Source of the DNA: an uncultured Bacteroidia bacterium
Lineage (GTDB): Bacteria; Bacteroidota; Bacteroidia; Bacteroidales; F082
Direction of reading: 5' to 3'
Assembly (NCBI GenBank): GCA_902800965.1
Contig: CADCGK010000001.1
Location: forward strand, 62,001 to 126,000
Length of the DNA: 64,000 nt
Of this stretch, positions 25,129-33,743 are shown in pieces (the first letter of the stretch is position 1; every line of letters begins with the position of its first letter). The notes beneath the pieces were generated by a model, which searched no databases, had not been told where the DNA came from, and saw only the letters and a program-made list of their open reading frames with translations. The position numbers and the translations under genes were made by a program.

Positions 25129-26426
25129 TATGGTTTTGTTTTATTAATGCTTCTCACATACTCATCTAGGGTCTGGTCGGGTGATGGAGCCGGAGCCATC
25201 CCAATCTTGGTGCCTTTATTGATAATGAAATATTCCGGGAAAGTCCTCACTTCGTACTGCTCCAACAACAGGATCTCATTGCCCAAATTCAGCAACGGCC
25301 AATCATAGCGGTGCTCCTCGAAACGCTTGCGATGGCTCGAAAGCTGGTCCTTGGTAGTAATAGTGATGAGCTGTACCTGATCCTGCCACTGATGATGCAG
25401 GTCGGCCAGGACCTCAAACTGGTGTTCTACGGTCCGCGAAGTTCCTTCGACAAACTGCAGCACGACTACCTTATCCTTATAATCAGATAGTTTCACGCTA
25501 CTGCCATTTACATCTTTCAACTCAAAATCTACGGCTGGAGAGCCAGGAGCGAACTTGTCAAATTTGGCCAACATGTTCGATACAATCAGCTGCGTCTCAG
25601 GATATTTGCTGCGGGTCTTGAAAGCCTGAATCTTTTTCTTGACGGCACCTCTGAGACGAGGTATCTCATTATAATACTCTCCCCTAAAGTGATAAATCGC
25701 TATCAACTCCGCCAATTTCGGGTTTCGGCTTTTAAATTCCTCCGTCACCTCGTAATTCTTAAACAAATCCTTGAACAAATCCATGTAAGCCAAGCAGTGG
25801 TAAAGCACTGGTTTCCCGTCATAATACTCCTTGATGACTTTCAGCCCCCCGTCGGCATTCAATGCCATCTGGATGGAGGCTATCTTGTAGGCATTGTGCT
25901 GGATGACATAGTCGTTCTTGATGTCCATCTCCGCATCAATGGTTGCCCTGATGGAATCAAGATACCGCAACTGCCGACGACGGAAAAGCTCATCGAAATA
26001 GTTCAGCACATAGCCGTCGATGATTTCCTCCGACAGAATCAGTTGCCTATAAACGCCCTTGTCAGTGGCAGTCTTGACTCGCATGGCGGGAGAAGGCCGA
26101 TCGAAATAAGAGGCGTGGGGATCCACATCCGGGATAGTGATGCTCACTTCGTAAGAAGCACCCGGCGTTATCACCAAATCAACACTTTCCAGTCCAACAT
26201 AAATGCTAGCTGGCAGGATCTGATCAACTTTTCCTTCCAAAAGGAAAAAACCCTTGGCATCGGCATTTGTTTCTGCCACCATCGTCTCATGCATGTTGAG
26301 AAGGTCATCGTAAACCATCAGCCTCATCGAGGCATTGGGACGGTTGACGCGGCCAGTGACGGTGACGTTCTGAGCTGGCAGCTCAAAAAAAGAAAAAAGA
26401 AATAATATTATTAGAACACGCTTCAT
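25128..26426 (-). CDS. Periplasmic redoxin-like protein without cysteines
   Basis: The 432-residue product has a signal peptide (MKRVLIILFLFSFFELPAQ), an N-terminal beta-rich part like the DUF4369 regions of Bacteroidota TlpA proteins, a helical middle, and a C-terminal thioredoxin/AhpC-TSA-like fold: APGSPAVDFELKDVNGSSVKLSDYKDKVVVLQFVEG. In TlpA-type redoxins the next residues contain CxxC; here they read TSRTVEHQF, and no cysteine is seen anywhere in the protein. It therefore cannot be a thiol oxidoreductase and may be a structural or binding variant. It precedes the GT2 gene with a 1-base overlap. Confidence 0.65.
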   Translation of the reverse strand: MKRVLIILFLFSFFELPAQNVTVTGRVNRPNASMRLMVYDDLLNMHETMVAETNADAKGFFLLEGKVDQILPASIYVGLESVDLVITPGASYEVSITIPDVDPHASYFDRPSPAMRVKTATDKGVYRQLILSEEIIDGYVLNYFDELFRRRQLRYLDSIRATIDAEMDIKNDYVIQHNAYKIASIQMALNADGGLKVIKEYYDGKPVLYHCLAYMDLFKDLFKNYEVTEEFKSRNPKLAELIAIYHFRGEYYNEIPRLRGAVKKKIQAFKTRSKYPETQLIVSNMLAKFDKFAPGSPAVDFELKDVNGSSVKLSDYKDKVVVLQFVEGTSRTVEHQFEVLADLHHQWQDQVQLITITTKDQLSSHRKRFEEHRYDWPLLNLGNEILLLEQYEVRTFPEYFIINKGTKIGMAPAPSPDQTLDEYVRSINKTKP

Positions 26427-26460
26427 CTTCTATAGAGCTAGCACCTCTATGGGATGCCTT

Positions 26461-26481
26461 CTTACTTCTTACTTCTTACTT
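26461..26481. repeat. Heptamer tandem repeat (CTTACTT)x3
   Basis: Three perfect CTTACTT units overlap the coaD stop and encode its last residues (EVRSKK). Confidence 0.8.
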
Positions 26482-26941
26482 CTTCCAAATCAACCTCTTC
26501 AGGCACAAACTTGGAAGTATCTCCCCCATTTTTATAGATATCGCGTACCACGCTAGAGCTCACCCCAACCAGCTCGCTTTCCGTCAACATAAACACCGTT
26601 TCCAGTTCGGGATGCAGGCGCTTGTTAGCATGACAAATCATGTTCTCATATTCGAAGTCGCTTCCGCTGCGGAGACCTCGGATGATGAACCGGGCGCCCA
26701 CCTTCTTGCAAAAGTCGGCAGTAAGGCCATCATAGCTCTCCACGACAATGTTAGGATAGTCGGCGAACACACGTTTTGCCCATTGGATGCGATTCTCCAA
26801 AGGGAAGGTCGAGCGTTTCTCCATATTGACGCCAACAGCGACATAAATGACATCGAACATTGGCAGTGCCCTTAAAACAATGGAACGGTGCCCAAGGGTG
26901 ATTGGATCAAATGAACCCGGAAAAACAGCAATTCTTTTCAT
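26462..26941 (-). CDS. coaD: Phosphopantetheine adenylyltransferase
   Basis: The 159-residue protein has the nucleotidyltransferase signature GSFDPITLGH (9-18) and the C-terminal SSSVVRD region that replaces ISSTxxR. RFIIRGLRSGSDFEYE is the typical central motif. It makes dephospho-CoA from 4'-phosphopantetheine and ATP, the fourth step of coenzyme A synthesis. Its C-terminal end is formed by a heptamer repeat. Confidence 0.95.
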   Translation of the reverse strand: MKRIAVFPGSFDPITLGHRSIVLRALPMFDVIYVAVGVNMEKRSTFPLENRIQWAKRVFADYPNIVVESYDGLTADFCKKVGARFIIRGLRSGSDFEYENMICHANKRLHPELETVFMLTESELVGVSSSVVRDIYKNGGDTSKFVPEEVDLEEVRSKK

Positions 26942-26953
26942 AGGTGAAAGATA

Positions 26954-27577
26954 TTATTTTATGATTGATTTCAATGATTCTGCAAGGGTATCGGCGATAG
27001 AGCGGTAGGTGTTTTTCAAAAACCATTCCACATCGTATGCGCCAAGGAAGGTGACTTCTGTAATATCCTCGTCGAGTTGAGGCTGGACATGACTGTCATC
27101 GTCAGTGGTCATCAAAAACCAAGAAGTCTGCTTCAGACGCCATTCGTCATTATACAGGTAGCAATGCCATGAAGACGGTAACTGCTGGAGGATCTTCAAG
27201 TCTTTCAACCCAGTCTCTTCTTCCACCTCACGGATGGCGGCATCGGCGACCGACTCCCCTTCTTCGACATGTCCTTTGGGAAGGTCGGGGATGCCGTGAC
27301 GCTGGATGGCGGCAAACTGACCGTCAAACAGCACCACGCCACCTGCAGCCGGTGCCATCACAAAGGTTCGGCAGAGGGCTGCAGACAAGACTTCCGGAGA
27401 GACATGGTCGATGACAACATCATCTTGGAGGCTCACGACCAGCCACTGACGAAGAAAATTATGGATTTTTTCAACCTCGTATGTCTCTAATTGTGGGGAA
27501 GTTGCGTCCAGATCCAGATCTTTTTCCTCGATATTCGGAAAAATCAATGCCCGATTTTCATAGAATATTTTGTACAT
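26954..27577 (-). CDS. Nudix hydrolase
   Basis: The ATG at 27577 (MYKIFYENRALIF) is chosen; a start at 27604 would add nine residues that look unlike the rest. The Nudix box lies at residues 102-124, GHVEEGESVADAAIREVEEETGL, with all catalytic glutamates present. An N-terminal half of about 70 residues is separate from the Nudix domain. The substrate, some nucleoside diphosphate derivative, cannot be told. It is divergent from pyrE with overlapping promoter regions. Confidence 0.82.
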   Translation of the reverse strand: MYKIFYENRALIFPNIEEKDLDLDATSPQLETYEVEKIHNFLRQWLVVSLQDDVVIDHVSPEVLSAALCRTFVMAPAAGGVVLFDGQFAAIQRHGIPDLPKGHVEEGESVADAAIREVEEETGLKDLKILQQLPSSWHCYLYNDEWRLKQTSWFLMTTDDDSHVQPQLDEDITEVTFLGAYDVEWFLKNTYRSIADTLAESLKSIIK

Positions 27578-27580
27578 TTG
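27573..27580 (+). promoter_or_regulatory. -7 box of pyrE
   Basis: TACATTTG lies 44 bases before the pyrE ATG and overlaps the start codon of the divergent Nudix gene. Confidence 0.45.
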
Positions 27581-27608
27581 TAACCTGAATAAAACGTATT
27601 TCAAACCG

Positions 27609-27616
27609 CAAAATTA
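27609..27616 (-). promoter_or_regulatory. -7 box of the Nudix gene
   Basis: TAATTTTG on the minus strand lies 31 bases before the ATG at 27577. The two divergent transcripts would overlap at their 5' ends. Confidence 0.45.
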
Positions 27617-27624
27617 TACATTTT

Positions 27625-28275
27625 ATGAAATATGACGACTCTGCGCTGATTTTAGCTGCACATCTTTTGCAAATCAAAGCCGTAAAACTCAGTCCAAAAC
27701 AGCCTTTCACCTGGGCTTCTGGATTGCATAGCCCGATTTACTGCGATAACCGCGTCACCCTCTCCTATCCTGCTGTGAGGACCTTCATTCGCCAGCAGTT
27801 TGTGGAGAAAATCATGCAAAACTACGGCAAGCCCGATGTTATCGCCGGCGTAGCCACAGGCGGCATCGCCCAAGGCGCTTTGGTGGCCCAAGAAATGGGT
27901 CTGCCATTCGTGTATGTGCGTTCCGAAAAGAAGTCACACGGCATGCAGAACCAAATTGAAGGTGTCATCTCTGCCGGTCAGTCAGTAGTCGTAATCGAGG
28001 ATCTGGTCTCCACTGGCAAATCGAGTCTGCTGGCCGTGGATGCCCTCCGCGAGGCTGGCGCCGAGGTAAAAGGCATGGTGGCCATTTTTACCTATCAGAT
28101 GGAAATAGCCAAAAAGAATTTCGAGGAAAAGGGCTGCCAGCTAGTCACCTTGTCAAATTACGAGACCCTGATTCACAAGGCCATCGAGGAAAAATACATC
28201 AGTGAGGAAGACCAGCAGTCGCTCATGGAATGGCGGAAGGACCAACAGGCGTGGTCGAATAGATTTGGCAGTTAG
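27625..28275 (+). CDS. pyrE: Orotate phosphoribosyltransferase
   Basis: The 216-residue product has the PRPP-binding motif VVVIEDLVSTGKSSLLAVDAL and the substrate loop region VYVRSEKKSHGMQNQIEG. It converts orotate and PRPP to OMP in pyrimidine synthesis. The start has LLQIKAVKLSPKQPFTWASGLHSPIYCDNR, typical of the family. It is monocistronic and ends convergently with birA. Confidence 0.95.
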   Translation: MKYDDSALILAAHLLQIKAVKLSPKQPFTWASGLHSPIYCDNRVTLSYPAVRTFIRQQFVEKIMQNYGKPDVIAGVATGGIAQGALVAQEMGLPFVYVRSEKKSHGMQNQIEGVISAGQSVVVIEDLVSTGKSSLLAVDALREAGAEVKGMVAIFTYQMEIAKKNFEEKGCQLVTLSNYETLIHKAIEEKYISEEDQQSLMEWRKDQQAWSNRFGS

Positions 28276-28289
28276 CAGTTGGGAGTTAT
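28269..28289. repeat. Heptamer-periodic tract (CAGTTAG, CAGTTGG, GAGTTAT)
   Basis: Three units in phase span both stop codons of the convergent pyrE and birA genes. Confidence 0.55.
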
Positions 28290-29023
28290 AGGAACTTGAT
28301 CTCTTTGATGTCGTAAACACATTTTTGTTTCGATTCATCAAGTGTTTCCAATCGCCCGAATTCATCAATTCCTGTAATGAAACGTCTCACTTTTTGTCCG
28401 TTGACTTCATAATCGGACCAAGTGCGATATCGGTACAGCCTATTTAAATAGTCGTTTTTGATTATTTCAACCCCTTCAATGTCATGAAGCAGCTGCACTC
28501 GACGATCCACGGCATCCACCAGTTGTTTCAAGAGCGGTTCGAGTGCCACTTCTTTACCAAGAATCATTTTCATTGAAATAGGATGAGTTGGCCAATCTTG
28601 AAATTGCATCTGATTGACATTCAAGCCTATTCCAATTACCGAGACGGACATATCCATCCCATGGATGGTGCTGTTGATCAAAATGCCACATAATTTCCGG
28701 TCTTGATAAAAAAGGTCATTTGGCCACTTTACCGCCAAATATTCAGGAGAAAGCATCTCGTCAAGTACATCTAACAATCCCAGCGGAACCGCTTGGGAAA
28801 GCATAAACTGATCAGCTGCTTTCATAAATGACATATCAACCCCCATGCTAAAGGTAAGATTCTCGCCAGGAAGGCTCTCCCAACTATTGGACCCCATACC
28901 CTTGCCCGCTGTCTGTTCATGCGCAAAAACAGCGGCACCAACACGCTCGTTCTCAGGCACATCAGCCATAAAGGCATTGGTTGAGCCAATTTTTTTTAAA
29001 TATGTGAAAAAAAAATTCGTCAT
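28286..29023 (-). CDS. birA: Biotin-[acetyl-CoA-carboxylase] ligase
   Basis: The 245-residue product is the catalytic form of BirA without the DNA-binding domain. KKIGSTNAFM binds biotin, AHEQTAGKGMGSNSWES holds the biotinyl-AMP loop, and VKWPNDLFYQDRKLCGILIN is the conserved lysine-aspartate motif. It attaches biotin to carboxylase carrier proteins. An ATG at 29041 is also possible; the one at 29023 is preferred because a -7 box TATTTTTG lies at 29030-29037 on the minus strand, which would leave almost no leader. Confidence 0.92.
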   Translation of the reverse strand: MTNFFFTYLKKIGSTNAFMADVPENERVGAAVFAHEQTAGKGMGSNSWESLPGENLTFSMGVDMSFMKAADQFMLSQAVPLGLLDVLDEMLSPEYLAVKWPNDLFYQDRKLCGILINSTIHGMDMSVSVIGIGLNVNQMQFQDWPTHPISMKMILGKEVALEPLLKQLVDAVDRRVQLLHDIEGVEIIKNDYLNRLYRYRTWSDYEVNGQKVRRFITGIDEFGRLETLDESKQKCVYDIKEIKFL

Positions 29024-29106
29024 TTTGTGCAAAAATAGCATTTTTTTTGCAATATTTGCAGTTTGAAATAAATCAGCAATTAATAAATAATTAAAAAAAC
29101 ACAGAT

Positions 29107-29829
29107 ATGTTTAAAAAAGCTTTACTCACTCTATCATTCATGGCTGTAATCGGAATGATTACCGCCCAATCATTGCAGTTCGAATACGAAGGAACTGTTT
29201 ACGAAGAAGGACAAACTATCGTATGCGAATACGATGATGATATGTTGGAATATAACAAAAAGGAAATACACATTAGAAACCTCACTGATGAACAGCAGGA
29301 TGTCATTGTAGAAAAAGAGGTCATCGAACACCTTAATGGCACTCAAAATTATTTCTGCTGGGGAAACTGTTATATTCCAACCACAATTGTTAGTGATCCG
29401 AATCCTGTTGCCGCAAACTCTCTATCTACTGATGATCTTTCTTTCCATTTCCTGTATGACGAAGGTATTGTTGGCAGAACAAGTGTTCGGATCTATGCTT
29501 ATACCAGATCCAACCCCGATGAAAGAATCAGCGTGGTTTTTGTAGCCGACAACGTCACCAACACCACCGAGAATTTCCTCGGTCTCGGACATGCCTATCC
29601 GAATCCCGCTTCTTCACAGGTCCATTTCGACCTCAGATCTGACAACAATTCCAACATCAATGTGGTGGTTTACAACCTCCTTGGCCAGGAAGTCAAGTCT
29701 CAGATCGTCAATGGCACCCAGAACAGAGTCAACATCGCTGTGGATGACCTCCAGCCAGGCATCTATTTCTGCAGCTTCCAGATCAACAACGAGGTGGTGA
29801 AAACCGAGAAGTTCATTGTGAAACGTTAA
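29107..29829 (+). CDS. Secreted protein with type IX sorting domain
   Basis: The 240-residue product has a signal peptide (MFKKALLTLSFMAVIGMITAQ), a beta-rich domain of about 120 residues with the cysteines in NYFCWGNCY, and a C-terminal Por/T9SS sorting domain from about residue 163: AYPNPASSQVHFDL, VVVYNLLGQEVKSQ, LQPGIYFCSFQ and KTEKFIVKR. It should be exported by T9SS and attached to or released from the cell surface. The function of the leading domain is unknown. folE follows after 2 bases. Confidence 0.82.
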   Translation: MFKKALLTLSFMAVIGMITAQSLQFEYEGTVYEEGQTIVCEYDDDMLEYNKKEIHIRNLTDEQQDVIVEKEVIEHLNGTQNYFCWGNCYIPTTIVSDPNPVAANSLSTDDLSFHFLYDEGIVGRTSVRIYAYTRSNPDERISVVFVADNVTNTTENFLGLGHAYPNPASSQVHFDLRSDNNSNINVVVYNLLGQEVKSQIVNGTQNRVNIAVDDLQPGIYFCSFQINNEVVKTEKFIVKR

Positions 29830-29831
29830 TA

Positions 29832-30422
29832 ATGATTACTGAAGAACAAGCCAAGAAAGATATCCAGGAACTTCTGGAATACATAGGCGACGATCCCACC
29901 CGAGAGGGACTGAAAGCCACTCCTGACCGCATGTTGCGGATGTTCAAAGAGATGTTCCGCGGCTACGACCCAGCCCAAAAGCCCATCATCACCACCTTCC
30001 CTAATGGACAAGATGGAATCATTTATGACAACATGGTCATCGACAACGGGCCGTTTTATTCCGTTTGCGAGCATCATTGTCGCACTTTCTTCGGTGAATA
30101 TTGGTTTGCCTACATCCCCAATAAGCACGGCCGCATCCTTGGTCTTTCCAAAATTGGCCGTGTCATCGATTATTGTTCCTCCAAGCTGCAAGTTCAAGAA
30201 CGTCTGGTGCAGGAAGTGGTGGAAATGCTCACTGAAGCTCTCGGCGAGGATAATCCCCCACGCGGAATGGCCCTCATGATGAAAGGCCGACACATGTGCA
30301 AAGAGAGTCGTGGAGCCCGCAAAGAAGGCTACATGATCTCGACCTATCTTACCGGTGTGTTCAAGTCGGACCTTCGCGTTAGAAACGAATTCATGTCCTA
30401 CATCAAAAACTGGCGTCCATGA
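29832..30422 (+). CDS. folE: GTP cyclohydrolase I
   Basis: The 196-residue protein carries the zinc site C79-E-H-H82 and a third cysteine in GRHMCKESRGAR, plus DPTREGLKATPDRML and GLSKIGRVIDYCSSKLQVQERL. It converts GTP to dihydroneopterin triphosphate, the first step to folate. It overlaps the next gene by 4 bases (ATGA). Confidence 0.96.
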   Translation: MITEEQAKKDIQELLEYIGDDPTREGLKATPDRMLRMFKEMFRGYDPAQKPIITTFPNGQDGIIYDNMVIDNGPFYSVCEHHCRTFFGEYWFAYIPNKHGRILGLSKIGRVIDYCSSKLQVQERLVQEVVEMLTEALGEDNPPRGMALMMKGRHMCKESRGARKEGYMISTYLTGVFKSDLRVRNEFMSYIKNWRP

Positions 30423-31198
30423 AAAAGGCATTGCCCGTCCTTTCATGCTTTCTACTCATTGCTTTGTTCAGCTGCACCAAACCTTCTGGCATTGAGGTCA
30501 CTGAGTATTTCTCCGTTCCGAACAACTACTACAGTCTCTACATCAGCGATGGCATGGAAGTCACTGTCTCCAATCAAGTGGACGAGATCGTCATTACCGC
30601 CGACGAGAACGTCATGCAGAAAATCAATGTCACCTGCAAGAGCGGCAGACTGAGGATCACCAGAAGTGACTTCTCCGTTTATCACCTGATGAAAGCCAAG
30701 GTGCTGATTCCTTACAACAGCCATCTCCACGAGCTTGATGTAGAGTCAAACTCTTCCTTTACATCTTCGTATAGCCTTGAAGGAGAAGATATTAAGATTA
30801 CTGCAAATTATTTTTCGGAAATTGACATCAATTATATCCTTGCCGACAACCTCAGGATGCACCTTGAATTTAACTCTGAATTTGAAGGCGATCTCGATGT
30901 GATGGAACGCATGGATCTGATTATGGAAGACTCCGATGCCAAGCTTAGTGGGTCTACTGCCATCCTCAATCTAACGATGAGCGATGACTCAGAAATAGAC
31001 GAGGAATGGTACAACGGTGGTTACGCATTTGAATGCAACGAGTGTAACGGCACCATGACAAAAGATTGCAAGGCTTATCTCCATTGTTTCGACAACATTG
31101 CCATGAAACTTACCAACAACTGCTTCTTGTATTGCACAGGAGAACCCGACTTACAAGGCAGCGACTGGGATAACACCTCAGGCATCATCTTCAAATAA
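30419..31198 (+). CDS. DUF2807 (GIN-domain) lipoprotein
   Basis: The lipobox LIALFSC puts the lipid cysteine at residue 19. The mature protein has the GIN/DUF2807 repeat pattern YYSLYISDGMEVTVSNQVDEIVITADENVMQKINVTCKSGRLRI, predicted to form a right-handed beta-helix, followed by similar strands with alternating polar residues. Proteins of this family sit on the outer membrane; a role in adhesion or envelope homeostasis is only suggested by the family name. The later part is unusually rich in Asp, Glu and Cys (AFECNECNGTMTKDCKAYLHCF). Confidence 0.75.
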   Translation: MKKALPVLSCFLLIALFSCTKPSGIEVTEYFSVPNNYYSLYISDGMEVTVSNQVDEIVITADENVMQKINVTCKSGRLRITRSDFSVYHLMKAKVLIPYNSHLHELDVESNSSFTSSYSLEGEDIKITANYFSEIDINYILADNLRMHLEFNSEFEGDLDVMERMDLIMEDSDAKLSGSTAILNLTMSDDSEIDEEWYNGGYAFECNECNGTMTKDCKAYLHCFDNIAMKLTNNCFLYCTGEPDLQGSDWDNTSGIIFK

Positions 31199-31207
31199 GC
31201 TTTTCAT

Positions 31208-32773
31208 TTATTTGATTTTCCAATTCCCGATAGGTTCGCTATCAAGTGTACCTTTAGCTTTGGCCCATTCGATGAACAGCGAACGAAGATCCTCCTCACT
31301 GTTCCATATCACATGATTGGAGATTTCTTCTTGTTTCCATCCCATCCCGTTCACGAAATGGTTGCCTCCTCCCATGGAACGATAGGAATTCAACACCACT
31401 TGATATTCGGCATCCATATCAAATGGAGAACCGTCCTCCATGCTGATTATGGAAACCCTTTCGCCGTATGGCTTTTCAGGATCAATCTGATATCGAATGC
31501 CTGCCGCACCATCAAAATTATAGATGGTGTGATTTATTTCGTAGGAATACTCAAGATGTGCCTTCACATCCCGACCAGTCATCTTCATTAAAGCCAGGGA
31601 GTTCTCAAAAGGATACCATTTGAAGAAATCTTCCACCTTCAACATGCCCGGTTCCAGTTCATCTCTCCGCGACAAAGGTGCCGAAAATGAAATGTCAGCA
31701 TGCATCCCGTTCTTTTCAATCACATCGAACTGGCAACGGTGTATTTCGTCCACCCAGAGGCAAGATCCTTTGTACATGTCTTGAGGAGATATCTTCACAG
31801 GCAACATGGCCACCTCCTGTTCCTGATACTGCTGGGCGCGATCTTGATAGGGCTTCAACATGGCCAGAAAAGCAGTATCTATCTCTGAACCATCAGTAGG
31901 TACTAGAGAGACCTCTATCTTCGGGCGACTATCCTCTGAAAGCTGCACCTCAGCCTTGGCAAGGTTGACACCTCTAGTCCCAGAATTAAGCACATACACC
32001 GTGTCACCCGCTACGTTGACGACACAGTCCGCCTTGGGGCGATGGTCGTGACCGTAAAATAACAGGTCAAAGCCAGGGACATTCTCAGCAATCCATTTTG
32101 TCGAATTCTCTCGGCCCAATGGCGCATCCTCCGGCAGATTCTGCTCTTGAGGTTCCCAACCTGAATGGAAAAGACCCACCATCAGATCAGGATGCTCCTT
32201 TTCTTGAATCACTTTGACCCAATGCTGAGCGGCAGATTCGGCCTGTTCGAAGCGCAGACCAGGGCGCAAGCGCTCTGGCACCCATGTCACCACGTAAGGA
32301 GTAAGCAAGCCCAAAACAGCAATCTTGAAACCGTCGCGGTTCAATATGACGTATGGTTTCCAATAAGGTTGACCGGTACTCTCATCAATGACATTGGCAC
32401 AGACCACCGGCATCATCACCTCCGAATACAACCTATCAAACACCTGCCGTCCCGCTTCGATGTCATGGTTCCCGACACCGACAACGTCGTACGGGAAATA
32501 GTTCAACACCGCAGCGGCAACGTTGGGATGATCAGCATCATGGTTCGAGCAATACTGATAGGGAGTTCCCTGAAGGTTGTCGCCATTGTCCAATAAAATC
32601 AAGCGATTCCCTAAGTTTTCCTTCATCTGGCGTATCTCCAAGGCATCATTGCCCATCTCATGGTAGGAGCCGTGCGTGTCAGTAGTCTCAATAAAAGTCA
32701 AAGTGGTCGTTTTGGATGAACAAGCAGCCATAACAATAGGTAAAATGATCATAAGTAATGCAAAACGTCTCAT
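31208..32773 (-). CDS. 5'-nucleotidase/metallophosphoesterase lipoprotein
   Basis: The start is the ATG at 32773, which gives a lipoprotein signal (MRRFALLMIILPIVMAAC); the longer frame would place this inside the protein. The 521-residue product has the calcineurin-like metal site motifs TTDTHGSY, LLDNGDNLQGTP, VGVGNHDIEAG, LFHSGWE and FYGHDHRPKAD. The C-terminal half resembles the 5'-nucleotidase domain (SFSAPLSRR; WYPFENSLALMKMTGRDVKAHLEYS; YQVVLNSYRSMGGG). It probably dephosphorylates nucleotides or 2',3'-cyclic nucleotides in the periplasm. Confidence 0.85.
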   Translation of the reverse strand: MRRFALLMIILPIVMAACSSKTTTLTFIETTDTHGSYHEMGNDALEIRQMKENLGNRLILLDNGDNLQGTPYQYCSNHDADHPNVAAAVLNYFPYDVVGVGNHDIEAGRQVFDRLYSEVMMPVVCANVIDESTGQPYWKPYVILNRDGFKIAVLGLLTPYVVTWVPERLRPGLRFEQAESAAQHWVKVIQEKEHPDLMVGLFHSGWEPQEQNLPEDAPLGRENSTKWIAENVPGFDLLFYGHDHRPKADCVVNVAGDTVYVLNSGTRGVNLAKAEVQLSEDSRPKIEVSLVPTDGSEIDTAFLAMLKPYQDRAQQYQEQEVAMLPVKISPQDMYKGSCLWVDEIHRCQFDVIEKNGMHADISFSAPLSRRDELEPGMLKVEDFFKWYPFENSLALMKMTGRDVKAHLEYSYEINHTIYNFDGAAGIRYQIDPEKPYGERVSIISMEDGSPFDMDAEYQVVLNSYRSMGGGNHFVNGMGWKQEEISNHVIWNSEEDLRSLFIEWAKAKGTLDSEPIGNWKIK

Positions 32774-32854
32774 CACAATTGGATTTGAGGCGGTAAAATT
32801 AAACAATTCGTGAAAAAATATGGCAAGATAAAGTCTGATTTCTGAAAAAAGACG

Positions 32855-32862
32855 TATCTTTG
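32855..32862 (+). promoter_or_regulatory. -7 box of the zapB-like/zapA pair
   Basis: TATCTTTG lies 26 bases before the ATG at 32889. Confidence 0.5.
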
Positions 32863-32888
32863 CACTACAATTCCATGACTGAAGAACA

Positions 32889-33185
32889 ATGGCTGAAATG
32901 AGCATCATATTGTCCGAGATTGAGGTCAAAGTGAGGAAACTCATTGAAGTTCAGCGTCAGCTCATTGAAGAAAACAGGCGGTTGGCAAGCGAGAACGAGA
33001 CGCTTCGCAACGAGAACGAGACGTTAGTGAATGCGAGCCAGGAGTTGCACGATAAATTAAATAAAACTACAATTGTTAACGCACTCGGTAGCAACGAGGA
33101 AGAGATTAAAGAAGGAAGAAAGCTCATCAAGGAGTTGATCAAGGAGATCGATCAGTGCGTTTCGATTTTGAACACGAAAGAGTAA
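32889..33185 (+). CDS. Short coiled-coil protein, ZapB-like
   Basis: The 98-residue product is almost wholly coiled coil, with heptads such as VQRQLIEENRRLASENETLRNENETL and a helical tail. It is placed directly before zapA, as small coiled-coil partners of ZapA often are in Bacteroidota. A role at the division ring is inferred from position and form; there is no clear sequence match to E. coli ZapB. Confidence 0.6.
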   Translation: MAEMSIILSEIEVKVRKLIEVQRQLIEENRRLASENETLRNENETLVNASQELHDKLNKTTIVNALGSNEEEIKEGRKLIKELIKEIDQCVSILNTKE

Positions 33186-33208
33186 GCAAGATAAAAAACG
33201 TCAGCGAC

Positions 33209-33493
33209 ATGGATGAAATCACAATCAATATTGTCATCGCCGACAAGTCGTACAAATTGACTGTGTCCAGGACTGACGAGGAAAAGGTGAGAAAGGCGGC
33301 AGCCTTGATCAACGACAGGATCAAGTCGTACTCTGCACATTATGCATTCAAAGACATGCAGGATTTGCTGTCGATGACTGCCCTGCAGTTTGCCACCTCC
33401 ACCGTGAAATATGAAGCGGAACTTGCCTACAGGGATCAAAATCTGGGACAAAAGCTCGATGAAATCAACGCTTTGTTGAGCGAACAGTTATAA
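33209..33493 (+). CDS. zapA: ZapA, FtsZ-ring-associated protein
   Basis: The ATG at 33209 gives a 94-residue protein of usual length; a GTG at 33155 is less likely. The N-terminal part INIVIADKSYKLTVSRTDEEKVRKAAALINDRIK is the ZapA globular domain, and ALQFATSTVKYEAELAYRDQNLGQKLDEINALL the C-terminal coiled coil. ZapA cross-links FtsZ filaments at the division site. Confidence 0.85.
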   Translation: MDEITINIVIADKSYKLTVSRTDEEKVRKAAALINDRIKSYSAHYAFKDMQDLLSMTALQFATSTVKYEAELAYRDQNLGQKLDEINALLSEQL

Positions 33494-33502
33494 TGTTCTT
33501 TG
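33472..33502 (+). promoter_or_regulatory. Probable promoter of the 6S RNA
   Basis: TTTG at 33472-33475 is 19 bases before GTTCTTTG (33495-33502), the expected Bacteroidota spacing, though the -7 box has GT in place of TA. It lies in the end of zapA. Confidence 0.45.
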
Positions 33503-33509
33503 AAAATTT

Positions 33510-33701
33510 AGAGTCTGTCTGTCTGAACGCATCAGGTAAACTCAACATTAAAATCAAATAAATCGGTTTACTCGTGTAATGTAAAAACAGGCCTCATCCT
33601 CTTCGGGGGAGCACTTTGGTGCCAGTGGACGTTTGCGCAGCGCGGTGACCACAAGCGTGTCTTTTAGGGTTTATTCTTTTCCCTTTAGGACAGACAGATT
33701 C
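33510..33701 (+). ncRNA. ssrS: Probable 6S RNA
   Basis: The gap between zapA and rny folds as one long rod. The 5' end GAGTCTGTCTGTC (33511-33523) pairs with GACAGACAGATTC (33689-33701), and the rest pairs in broken helices around a large internal loop, with a U-run right after the closing stem as terminator. Length about 190 bases. Placement beside zapA matches the E. coli arrangement zapA-ssrS. 6S RNA binds the housekeeping RNA polymerase holoenzyme. Identity rests on fold, size and position, not on an alignment. Confidence 0.68.
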
Positions 33702-33743
33702 TTTTTTTCTCTCCCCCTGCCCTCCGAGTAAAACAGAAGTAAA

